DNA from: Candidatus Alcyoniella australis
GTDB taxonomy: Bacteria > Lernaellota > Lernaellaia > JAVCCG01 > Alcyoniellaceae
Reading direction: 5' to 3'
Length of the DNA stretch: 64,000 nt
Assembly (NCBI GenBank): GCA_030765605.1
Contig: JAVCCG010000133.1
Span: 1 to 64,000, forward strand
Shown here piece after piece: positions 54,827-63,274 of this stretch. The translations under genes were made by a program, and so were the position numbers. The notes below the pieces were generated by a model. It searched no databases and was not told the DNA's origin. It saw only the letters and a program-made list of their open reading frames with translations. Within the stretch, counting starts at the first letter, position 1, and each line of letters starts with the position of its first letter.

Positions 54827-56538
54827 CGTGTCCTCCTCTGGCCATCGGGCTCGGTCATGCGCAAATCGATTGCACCGGGGCTTAGGTGCGAGGGCACGAT
54901 CACCTTGCGCCGCCCGGCCAGTGCCGCCTCAAGGGTCTCGAGGGTCAGTCGGTATTCGTGCAGCCGCCGCTGTCCGCGGATCGCCGCGGCAAGTTGGGTG
55001 AAGCGCGAGGCCTCGCCCCCAGCGCGCATGGTCGTGCTGGCGCGGTAGCCCTCGGAGTCGAACAGGATGCGCACCGCATCGCCGCGGGCGCGGGCGATTT
55101 TCTCGTTGTTGTAGCCCTGGGCGTCGTTGATCGCTTTCTCTTTGTCCTCGAGGGCCGAGTAGACTTCGCGGAAGTCCTCGACCACCTGCACCGGCGGATG
55201 CACGTCCTGCAAATAGACCGCGAGGATCGACAGGCCGGTGCCCATGGCCGTCAGACGGCATTGGGCGCGCGCGGCCACGGCCTGCTCCACGTCGCGGCGT
55301 TCCCAGATCAGCGCCTGCTCGAAGTTGAGTCCGGCGACCTCGCCGTGCAGCGCCGACTCCACTGCCGCGGTCACCATCCGCTCGATGTCGGCCACTCCCA
55401 GCAGCGCCGCCGCCGGGTCGGAGAGGCTGTACTGCACCACGAGGTTGACGTCGAGCATGTTCTCGTCGCCGGTGAGCACCAGCGCCTCGTCGATCTTCTT
55501 TTGGTAGACCCCTGCGGTGTGCAGGCTATCCCACTCGTAGTTCGAGCGCAGGCGTACCGTGCTTACCGGACCCTGGGGCAGGCTGCGGAAGCCGACCTCG
55601 AGTTGGCGTACCCGTTGCGGCTCCACGGTGATCACGCGCTCAATGGGCGCCGGGGCCAGCCAGTGCAGTCCGGGCTGTAGCGGCTGGCCTTGCAGGCCGC
55701 CCCAGCGCAGCCGCAGGCCGACCTGGTCCGGGCCGACCATGGTCAGTCCGCTGAGCACCCACAGCACGAGCACCAGTAGCGCCGTGCAGGCCAGCAGCCC
55801 GCGCCGACGGACGGCCACCCGTTCCCAGAGGCGTTCGCCGACCAGCTTGCGGCCGACCAGCCCCAGGAAGCCGTAACGCCGATGCTGCTCAGCCCCGTGT
55901 TTGGAGCGGGTCAGCAGGCCCAGCAGCGCACCGATTCCCACGTCAAGGCCGATGCCCGCGACCAACACCACGATCAGCGCGGCCACCGGCCGATCGAGCC
56001 GCAGTCCGATCACCTGGCCCATCAGCGCTAAAATCACGGCCAGCGAGGTCATTACGTCCATGCTGGTATGGCGGCTGTCCGCGGTCAGCGAGGGCGAGCC
56101 GGTCTCGCGTCCGGCGCGCGCCTGATAGCGCGCCAAGCCCCAGTTGATCAGCGCGAAGCAAAAGGTGGCCACAATCGCTGCGGGCAGCCATTCGCCGCGC
56201 ACTTGCAGCGAGGGGCGGCCGATCATCAGGCCGATGCGCAGGGCCGCGCCGAGAATCATCAGCGAGATCAGCAGCGCCACCAGGTTTTCGATCAGCACCG
56301 CTTGGCTTGGACGACGCTCGCCCAGCCGTACGCCGACCAGCACCATTGCCGAGACCACCATGTCCGAGAGGCTGTGCAGCGCGTCGGCGACCATCGCCAT
56401 GCTGCCCACCAGCAGGCCAAAAAGCGCCTCGCCAAGCACCAGCAGCAAGTTCACCGCGATGCTCACCTTGGCCACGCGGGCGCGGCGCGGCGCATCCGTA
56501 GTCTGTGGCTGCTGTTGCGTCGGGTGGCTCGTTGACAT
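54823..56538 (-). CDS. Fusion of CDF-type cation-transporter membrane domain and HflK-like SPFH domain
   Basis: Residues 1 to about 210 (of 571) form five to six helices with cation-diffusion-facilitator motifs: GSMAMVADALHSLSDMVVSAMVL (H55xxxD59) and SLTADSRHTSMDVMTSLAVIL (H157xxxD161). These are the two halves of the CDF transport site, both intact. The usual cytoplasmic CDF domain is absent. Instead, after a further helix (LLACTALLVLVLWVLSG, about 248-264), residues 265 to about 540 are an SPFH domain of HflK type (DQVGLRLRWGGLQGQPLQPGLHWLAPAPIERV, LTGDENMLDVNLVVQYSL). It is first in an operon with two more SPFH proteins. Metal transport and protease-scaffold roles may be linked. Confidence 0.85.
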   Translation of the reverse strand: MSTSHPTQQQPQTTDAPRRARVAKVSIAVNLLLVLGEALFGLLVGSMAMVADALHSLSDMVVSAMVLVGVRLGERRPSQAVLIENLVALLISLMILGAALRIGLMIGRPSLQVRGEWLPAAIVATFCFALINWGLARYQARAGRETGSPSLTADSRHTSMDVMTSLAVILALMGQVIGLRLDRPVAALIVVLVAGIGLDVGIGALLGLLTRSKHGAEQHRRYGFLGLVGRKLVGERLWERVAVRRRGLLACTALLVLVLWVLSGLTMVGPDQVGLRLRWGGLQGQPLQPGLHWLAPAPIERVITVEPQRVRQLEVGFRSLPQGPVSTVRLRSNYEWDSLHTAGVYQKKIDEALVLTGDENMLDVNLVVQYSLSDPAAALLGVADIERMVTAAVESALHGEVAGLNFEQALIWERRDVEQAVAARAQCRLTAMGTGLSILAVYLQDVHPPVQVVEDFREVYSALEDKEKAINDAQGYNNEKIARARGDAVRILFDSEGYRASTTMRAGGEASRFTQLAAAIRGQRRLHEYRLTLETLEAALAGRRKVIVPSHLSPGAIDLRMTEPDGQRRTR

Positions 56539-56608
56539 TCAGGACCGCATCCTATTATGAAAAACGTGCTACCTGTTGTACACGCTGCCGATCATGCTGT
56601 CCAGACGG

Positions 56609-57655
56609 CTATTTAACGCTGATGGCTCCAGGTTCGCCGTCAATGATTTTGCCGACAACCCAGCCGGGGAACGGCCCTTGCGCGAGCCCTTCGAGCATCT
56701 TTTCGGCGTTGCCCGGCGGCAGTGCGGCCAGCAGTCCGCCCGAGGTCTGGGCGTCGGCCGCCAGCATCAGCAGGTCCGGGTCGGCTCCGGGCAGACGGAT
56801 CAGGCCGGGTTCGACGTACTTAAGGTTGGCGTGGGTGCCGCCGGGGATCAGCCCCTCGCGGATGAGCTCGAGCACGCCGGGCATTTGCGGCAGGGACGCG
56901 AGATCGATTTGCGCGGCCACGCCCGAGGCGTTGCACATCTCCCACAGGTGGCCCAGCAGGCCGAAGCCCGTGACGTCGGTCAGCGAGTGCACGTCCGCGG
57001 CGATCGCCGCGCGCATCCCTTGCTCGTTGAGCAGGCAGGCGGATTGCACCAGCGCGTCGATCTGTTGCGGCTGCGCGGACTCGGCCTTGATTGCCGTGGC
57101 GATCAACCCGGTTCCCAGGGGTTTAGTTAATACCAGCACGTCGCCGGGACGCGCCGTGGCGTTGGTCAGCACGCGATCGGGGTGCACCAGGCCGACCACG
57201 GCCAGGCCGTACTTGGGTTCGGGATCGTCCACGGTGTGGCCGCCGAGCACCATGCAGTGCGCCTCGGCTGCGGCGTCGTACCCGCCGCGTAAAATCGCCG
57301 CGACCAGCTCGTCGGGCAGCTTGCCTTGGGGAATCGACAGCAGGTTCAGCGCGGCGAACGGTTCGCCGCCCATGGCGTAGACGTCGGAGAGCGCGTTGAC
57401 CGCGGCAATGCGGCCGAACAGGTAGGGGTCATCGACGATCGGCGTGAAGAAGTCGGTGGTCAGCACCAGGGCGCGCTCGTCATCGAGGCGCACCACCGCG
57501 GCGTCGTCAGGCACGGCCGTGCCGACGATGATCCGCGCGTCCTGCGGTACGGGCAGGTGCTTCAGTATCTTTTGCAGCGCTCCCGGCGCCAGCTTACAGG
57601 CTCAGCCTGCGCCGTGAGAAAGCTGCGTGAGCTTGATCCGCTCCATCCGCTCCAT
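56609..57655 (-). CDS. selD: Selenide, water dikinase with in-frame selenocysteine codon
   Basis: SelD makes selenophosphate from selenide and ATP. Reading through one TGA at 57604-57602 extends the frame upstream to ATG 57655 and restores the conserved N-terminus, RIKLTQLSHGAG-U18-AC20-K21. E. coli has LTQYSHGAGCGCK, so U18 stands at catalytic Cys17 and K21 at the essential Lys20. The rest (GTAVPDDAAVVRL, TTDFFTPIVDDP, GGHTVDDPEPKYGLAVVG, DVTGFGLLGH) is typical. The length becomes 348 residues, the family norm, whereas a start after the TGA would remove the active site. GGAG precedes the start, 22 nt after the acs-type gene. ATG 57646 is an alternative start. Confidence 0.9.
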
Positions 57656-57677
57656 CCGCTCCGATTGGTTGTTGCGT

Positions 57678-59792
57678 CTATGCGACGGGGATGATCCTGG
57701 CGTCTACCGCCAGCACCCCCTTGCCCTTGGGATACACCCGCAACGGGTTGATGTCCATCTCGCTGATCCAGGGCTGCTCCGCGGCCAGTATCGAGAGCTT
57801 GACCAGCGTCTGCTCCAGGGCGGCCAGGTCGGACGGGCCGCGGCCGCGCGTGCCGTGGAGGATCTTGGAGCCGCGCAGTTGCTCGACCATACTGCGCGCC
57901 TCGGCGCGGTCGAAAGGCGCCACGCGCAGCACCGTGTCGCCGAGCACCTCGGTGTAAATCCCGCCCCAGCCGAGCATCACGATCGGACCGAAGTCGTTAT
58001 CCTGCTTGAATCCCAGGATCAGCTCCAGGCCCTGGTCCGCGTATTTTTGCACCAGCGCGCCGCGGATTTGGGCTCGGGGGTAGGCCGTGTTGATCGCAGC
58101 CATCATTTTGTCCCAGCCCTCGCGCACCTCGGCCACGGTGCGCAGGTCGAGCAGCACGCCGCCGCAATCGCTCTTGTGGGTCACGTCCGGGCTCTCGACC
58201 TTAAGCGCCACGGGCAGGCCGATCTCGCGCGCGGCCTTGACCGCGCCTCCCACGGACGTGGCCAGCTTGCCGCGGATCGCCGGGATGGCGTAGGCCTCGA
58301 GCACCTCCAACGCCTGGCGGTTCAGCGATGCCTGGCCGCGCGTGGACTCGCGGATCGCGTCCACGCGCTCAAGGTCGCGCCCCTTGATCTTGGGCACGCG
58401 GTACGCGCCGCAGCGCTGCTGCAGATTGACGTGGTTGTCGCGGCTGATCGCCAGGGCGCGCACCGCCTCCTCGGGCGTGGTGAAGATCGGGAAGTCGAAC
58501 ATCTCCTTGAGCCGCCGCGCCTCGGAGTGCCAGGAGATCAGTCCCATGGCCACCGGCTTGTTGTGCTTGCGGTTGAGCTCGGCCAGGAAGCTGATCATCT
58601 CCTCGGGGATGCGCGGGTCGTAGCGGCTGATGTAAGTGAACAGGAAGCAGATCGCGTCGAACTGCGGACGCGAGACCACGTCGGCCAGGATGTGCTTGTA
58701 GGCATCCAGGTCGTACAGGTCGCCCAGGTCCATCGGGTTGTCCAGCTTGATTACCTTAGCGCGCAGCTTCTCCTCGGCGTTGGCGATCACTTCGCGCGGG
58801 AACGGCGGCAGCTCGAAGCCGAACTTTTCGCAGTGGTCTGCGGCTATAATCGCGTGGCCGCCCGAGCGGCTGATGATCGCCAGCCGGTTGCCCTTCATTG
58901 CCGGCAGCGAGAGCGCCTTGGCCGCGTCGATCATCTGGTTGATCTCGTCGCAGCGCAGGGCGCCGGCCTGCTTGATCGCCGCGTCGACCACCGCGTCGTC
59001 GCTGACCATCGCGCTGGTGTGGCTGGCCGCGATCTTCTGCGCGGCCCGGCCGATGTTCGACTTGTGCACGATGATCGGCTTGCGGGCCTTGCGCATTTCG
59101 AGGAAGAACTCGCGGCCGCGGCTGAAGCCCTCGAGGTAGACGCAGATCGTATGCGTCTGCTCGTCGCGCAGCAGCACCGGCAGCAGGTCGACCTCGTCGA
59201 CGTCGAGCTTGTTGCCCAGCGAGGCGAACTTGGCCATGCCCACGTGCTCTTTGAGAAACTCCTGGATGTAGGAAATGCCCACGCCGCCGGACTGCGAGAG
59301 CACCGAGACGTGCCCTTTGAACATCTGCGGCATGGTCGGGAAGGGCACGCACAGGCCGTTGTCCATGTTGATCACGCCGATGCCGTTGGGCCCGACAAAG
59401 CGCATGCCGTAGTCCTGCGCGATCTGGGCCGCGCGATCGGCGAGCAGCGCGCCCTTGCGGCCGTACTCGGAGAATCCCGCCGACTGCACGTAGGCGAACT
59501 TGACGCCGTGGCGGCCGCACTGTTCGAGGATGTCGGGTAGCGTATGCGCCGGGGTGAGGATCGCGGCCGCGTCCAGCGGTGCCGGAACGTCGGACACGTT
59601 GCGGTAGATCTTCATTCCGAACACCACGCCGCCCGAGCGCCCGACCGGATAGATCTCGCCGGTGAAGCCCATGGTCAGCAGGTTTTCGACGATGCCGCGG
59701 GCCAGGTTGGTCTTGCGCGGACTGACGCCGATCACTGCCAGGCGTTGGGGATTGAAAAGGTTGTCCAGGGGCTCGGCTGCGCGTGCAGTCAT
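57678..59792 (-). CDS. Acetate/acyl-CoA ligase (ADP-forming), fused alpha-beta
   Basis: This 704-residue protein joins a CoA-binding Rossmann domain (about 14-135, LAVIGVSPRKTNLARGIVENLL), a succinyl-CoA-ligase-like domain with SQSGGVG and the phospho-His region AASHTSAM near 255-265, and a C-terminal ATP-grasp domain (about 485-700; ALKVESPDVTHKSDCGGVLLDL, PRAQIRGALVQKYA). These enzymes make ATP and acetate from acetyl-CoA in anaerobes and archaea, or run in reverse. GGGAGGTG precedes the start. It is 22 nt upstream of selD. Confidence 0.92.
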   Translation of the reverse strand: MTARAAEPLDNLFNPQRLAVIGVSPRKTNLARGIVENLLTMGFTGEIYPVGRSGGVVFGMKIYRNVSDVPAPLDAAAILTPAHTLPDILEQCGRHGVKFAYVQSAGFSEYGRKGALLADRAAQIAQDYGMRFVGPNGIGVINMDNGLCVPFPTMPQMFKGHVSVLSQSGGVGISYIQEFLKEHVGMAKFASLGNKLDVDEVDLLPVLLRDEQTHTICVYLEGFSRGREFFLEMRKARKPIIVHKSNIGRAAQKIAASHTSAMVSDDAVVDAAIKQAGALRCDEINQMIDAAKALSLPAMKGNRLAIISRSGGHAIIAADHCEKFGFELPPFPREVIANAEEKLRAKVIKLDNPMDLGDLYDLDAYKHILADVVSRPQFDAICFLFTYISRYDPRIPEEMISFLAELNRKHNKPVAMGLISWHSEARRLKEMFDFPIFTTPEEAVRALAISRDNHVNLQQRCGAYRVPKIKGRDLERVDAIRESTRGQASLNRQALEVLEAYAIPAIRGKLATSVGGAVKAAREIGLPVALKVESPDVTHKSDCGGVLLDLRTVAEVREGWDKMMAAINTAYPRAQIRGALVQKYADQGLELILGFKQDNDFGPIVMLGWGGIYTEVLGDTVLRVAPFDRAEARSMVEQLRGSKILHGTRGRGPSDLAALEQTLVKLSILAAEQPWISEMDINPLRVYPKGKGVLAVDARIIPVA

Positions 59793-59825
59793 AGTCCGAC
59801 ACCTCCCTTGTGCCTTGGGGAACGG

Positions 59826-60398
59826 CTATTTCTTTGTCTTTTTGGCTTGCTTGCTCTGCTGCGCCGACTGATCGTCGAGAAAGCGCTCCAGTCCGCGGTT
59901 GATCTTCTTTAGGTTGGGCTCGATCATTTTCAGCACGAATTTCTCGGTCTGCCCAATCAGCCGGTTGGCAACCAGTTTGGGCATGAAGCGCACCGAGCTG
60001 AAGTCCAGTAGGAGTTCGCCGTTGACGGTGATCACCGTCTGCTCGCCGTCGGGTTCCATCACGTTGCAGCCGCTGGCCTCGACGTATTGCTTGAGCAGCG
60101 GGAATTCCATCCGCCAGTAGACCGCGTTCTCGGACGCGACCCAGCGGGCGTGGTCGAGCCAGGTCAGGCGGCTGACGTCGTAGCGCTTGGCCAACGGCCG
60201 TAGGAACGAGGGGATCTTGCTGCCGCTGGTCCACTCGTTGAGCAACTTGATTTGGTCGGGATCGGTCTCGTCGCGCTCGAGCAGCGTGATTGTTTCGATG
60301 TCGTCCATGTACTCGGAGAACTCGTCCAGCCGGTCACGGTAGGTCTGGTAGACCGTATCCCGCGGGTGGCGGATGCGATCGCTGAACTCGAACTTCAT
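59826..60398 (-). CDS. SRPBCC/START-like domain protein
   Basis: This 190-residue protein starts MKFEFSDRIRHPRDTVYQTYRDRLDEFSEYMDDIETITLLER. The pattern of a strand, a helix near the N-terminus and a long C-terminal helix (LIGQTEKFVLKMIEPNLKKINRGLERFL) fits the SRPBCC/START-type lipid-binding fold. It ends in a Lys-rich tail. ATG 60398 is preferred over 60401, because GGAG is then 6 nt away. The ligand is unknown. It lies 33 bp upstream of the acyl-CoA ligase. Confidence 0.6.
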   Translation of the reverse strand: MKFEFSDRIRHPRDTVYQTYRDRLDEFSEYMDDIETITLLERDETDPDQIKLLNEWTSGSKIPSFLRPLAKRYDVSRLTWLDHARWVASENAVYWRMEFPLLKQYVEASGCNVMEPDGEQTVITVNGELLLDFSSVRFMPKLVANRLIGQTEKFVLKMIEPNLKKINRGLERFLDDQSAQQSKQAKKTKK

Positions 60399-60435
60399 CA
60401 TTACTCCCTGCGGTAATTATTGGGTCGGCCGCCGA

Positions 60436-63264
60436 TCATAGCGGCGGCGGCGAGACAGCCCGCATCTTTACATCCGAGGGCAGCACCAGCAGTCCGCCGA
60501 GCATGCTGATGTCGGACTGTCCGCTGATCAGCACCTCCATTCGGCCGTCGTCGTTGAAGAACATCCGGCCGGTTTGCTCCAGGGCCAGCTCGTGCTCGAG
60601 TAGCGCGTTGAGGATTCCGTTGCGCACCGTGAAGTAGGTCATCATCGAGATGTTCATCTGCGGCAGACCGTCGTCGGCCTCGACCACCGGGGCCATACCG
60701 GTCTGGAAAACGTCGATGGTGATCGGACCCATGCCCACGGGCCCGGGATCGCCCGGCGACTTGTCGTCGTCGTCCATCGTCAGGCCCATTGAGGTGGAGG
60801 TGGCGTAGAGCACGATGCCGCTGGAGAGCGAGATGTCCAGGTACGGCTCGCCGTCGCGGTCGTAGGCCAGCCCCCTGACGAACGAGACCATCTCGCCGCT
60901 GACGTAGCTGGGCCAGACGATCAAGGCGGAGAGGATCTCAATTTGATTCTCGGGCGTGGGCGTTTCGGTGTCGTCGAAGAAGCCGTTGCCGTCGGTGTCG
61001 GAGATCGGGTCGGCGTGTAAAAACAGCTCGACGTCGGCCGTGGGCTCGACCGCGGTGAAGTCCAGGCGGTAGTCCTCGCCGCCGGGCTCCAGGTCGTTGT
61101 CCGTGTCGAGCTGCGCGCTGCCGTAGGAACGGATTTCCTCGCTGAGCTGCAGGCGGTAGCGCCGCCCGGGGGTCAGCGGCTCGTCGGGGATGATCACCAG
61201 CTTGCGCCAGTCGACCACGCTGGTGGCGTTCACCAGGGTGCCCGCGTCGATGTCGTAGAGCAGTACGGTGTCGCCGTAGTACATCGTTTCGCGGTTCATC
61301 ACCTGGGTGAAGAACACCGTGGGCCACAGGTTGCACGGGTAGGTCGAGCCGTACTCGTTGGGCACGTCCATGGTCCCCAGCTTGGGCGGCCAGTACGACC
61401 AGGCGGCCGCGTTGGTCGAGAACGTCGTGCCCCAACGCTCGGTCAGGGCGTTGCCCGCCAAGTCGCAAAGTCCGGGTTCGGCGAACACGCCGTAGGCGGA
61501 GGAGGGCTCAAGCGGCTCGATCGGCCGCAGCGCGACCTTGGCGCCGTCCACGCTCACCGCGCAGGGCACCTGCTCTTCGTCCGCGTTGTAGAGCTTGACG
61601 AACTCGATGGTCGTCGGGTCGAGCGCCTCGTTGAAAAAGACGATCACCGGCGACTCGACCGGCACCAGCTTGGACGACTGCTGCGGCAGGCTCGAGAGCG
61701 CCTGCGGCGGCGTGCGGTCGGCCTTGCGCTGCGGCGTGCCGGGGTAGGGAATCTGGTAGAGCGAGATCGTGGTCGGGATCGACTCGCCGGCCAGCTTGAG
61801 CTCGGAGTAGCCCATCAGCTCGAGCACCATCTCGCCGTCCTCGCGCACGTAGCTCACGCCCACCAGTTCGACCCCCAGGATCTGCTGGGTCATGTTCGAG
61901 TTGGCGGTCGGATCCTCGGCCGTGAGCGAGATGTCCATCACCAGGGTCAGCGCGGGAAGCACCTCGGTGTTGCCAACATAGTCGCGGCTGTCGCGCAAAT
62001 AGCCCGACACGTCGCTGAGCATCTCGATGGTCAGCGGGCCGGTGACCAGCCCGGCGGGAATCTTGCCGCCGAGCATCGCGCTCATGCTGCTGGTGATCAG
62101 TTTTTCGCCGGCGCGGATCGTCAGCGGAATCTGCGAGAAGTCGCCGGTCTCGCCCAGCTCGCTGAACAGCGCGCCGCCCACGTACAACACGGACTCGCCC
62201 AGCAGTTTGCTGTCGGCGATCATCGTGTTCGCCGGACGGCCGGTCAGCGGGCTCAGCGGCATGTCTTCCGGGTCGAGGGCCTCGTGCAGGTCGCCGTCCG
62301 CGGCCGAGGGCCAGGCGTCGGTGATCAGCCGGCGTCGCGGCTCAGTGCTTTGCGGGTAGAAGCTCCAGACGAACGCCTGCTGCAACCCCGCGCCGTTCAG
62401 ATCGTGGATCGCGGCAACGGCCACATCGTCATCGTCGTCGTCATCATCGTCGTCGGCCTTGGATGATTCATCGTCGTCGGCGTCCGGGTACTCGAAGGGG
62501 TCGGCCTCGATGGTCAGCTCGTAGGGCAGCTTCGGGTTGAGGTCGTCGAGCGGATCGATCACCACCAGGTTGCCCTGCACAAAGACCCGCGCTGCCACCA
62601 GCTCGCCGGGCTCGTCCGCCGGACCCTCGTCCTGTTGGTCGTCGTCATCATCATCGTCGGCCTTGGCGTCTTCGCCGGCCACGCGCAGATGCACGCTTTG
62701 GCCGTAGATCACGCTTTGGGCAACGATGGGCTCGGAAAACGCAATGCGGAAGGTCGAGATGTCCAGCACCTCGTCCTGGGCCGGGTTGGTGTAGGCGACA
62801 GTGGGGAAGGCGCTGGAGTCGGGCCGGTCGGGCTTGGTCTGGAACACGATCTGCTGGATCTTACCGTCCATCAGCGGCGCGCGTCCCTGGAAGTCGCGCA
62901 CGCCGTTGCGCAGTCGCACGCGGTAGCTCTGGTTGCCGCGCAGGGGGACCAGCGGAGTCAGTTCCACCGAGCTGCGGTGTAGGGTCAGCTTGTGGTCCAC
63001 GGACTCGGTGCCGCCGCGCTCGAGCAGCCGCACAAAGCTCACCTGCCCCTCGACGGTCGCCGGGTCGATCGGCGCGGAGAACGCCAGGTGCACCCGGGCA
63101 TGCACCGGCACCTGCTGCATCCCCTGATAGGGGTAGGCCGCGAGCAGGGTGAAGTTGTCGATCTTTGAAGTCTCGAGCCCGGCGTCGTCGTCCTTTTCGG
63201 AGCAGGCGGCGAACAGGGCCAAAGACACAATCAGCAAGATGCAGATCAATCCGCGCTGATACAT
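60436..63264 (-). CDS. Large lipoprotein with bacterial Ig-like (Big_5) domains and poly-Asp inserts
   Basis: ATG 63264 follows AGGAGG by 6 nt. The 942-residue product has a lipoprotein signal with lipobox FAAC. At least three SbsA/Big_5-type Ig-like domains are visible: AAYPYQGMQQVPVHARVHLAFSAPIDPATV, VAYTNPAQDEVLDISTFRIAFSEPIV and SKLVPVESPVIVFFNEALDPTTIEFV, each with an xxF-xxPxxP pattern. Two Asp-rich inserts (about 207-215 and 266-285) lie in the N-terminal third. The final 170 residues are unassigned. It is probably a surface lipoprotein, cotranscribed with the upstream FadL-like gene. Confidence 0.82.
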   Translation of the reverse strand: MYQRGLICILLIVSLALFAACSEKDDDAGLETSKIDNFTLLAAYPYQGMQQVPVHARVHLAFSAPIDPATVEGQVSFVRLLERGGTESVDHKLTLHRSSVELTPLVPLRGNQSYRVRLRNGVRDFQGRAPLMDGKIQQIVFQTKPDRPDSSAFPTVAYTNPAQDEVLDISTFRIAFSEPIVAQSVIYGQSVHLRVAGEDAKADDDDDDDQQDEGPADEPGELVAARVFVQGNLVVIDPLDDLNPKLPYELTIEADPFEYPDADDDESSKADDDDDDDDDDVAVAAIHDLNGAGLQQAFVWSFYPQSTEPRRRLITDAWPSAADGDLHEALDPEDMPLSPLTGRPANTMIADSKLLGESVLYVGGALFSELGETGDFSQIPLTIRAGEKLITSSMSAMLGGKIPAGLVTGPLTIEMLSDVSGYLRDSRDYVGNTEVLPALTLVMDISLTAEDPTANSNMTQQILGVELVGVSYVREDGEMVLELMGYSELKLAGESIPTTISLYQIPYPGTPQRKADRTPPQALSSLPQQSSKLVPVESPVIVFFNEALDPTTIEFVKLYNADEEQVPCAVSVDGAKVALRPIEPLEPSSAYGVFAEPGLCDLAGNALTERWGTTFSTNAAAWSYWPPKLGTMDVPNEYGSTYPCNLWPTVFFTQVMNRETMYYGDTVLLYDIDAGTLVNATSVVDWRKLVIIPDEPLTPGRRYRLQLSEEIRSYGSAQLDTDNDLEPGGEDYRLDFTAVEPTADVELFLHADPISDTDGNGFFDDTETPTPENQIEILSALIVWPSYVSGEMVSFVRGLAYDRDGEPYLDISLSSGIVLYATSTSMGLTMDDDDKSPGDPGPVGMGPITIDVFQTGMAPVVEADDGLPQMNISMMTYFTVRNGILNALLEHELALEQTGRMFFNDDGRMEVLISGQSDISMLGGLLVLPSDVKMRAVSPPPL

Positions 63265-63274
63265 CGCCAACCTC

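Noticed and set aside
56609-57514. SelD starting at GTG 57514
   Set aside because: This start would remove the catalytic Cys/Sec and Lys. Read-through of a single TGA restores the full conserved N-terminus.
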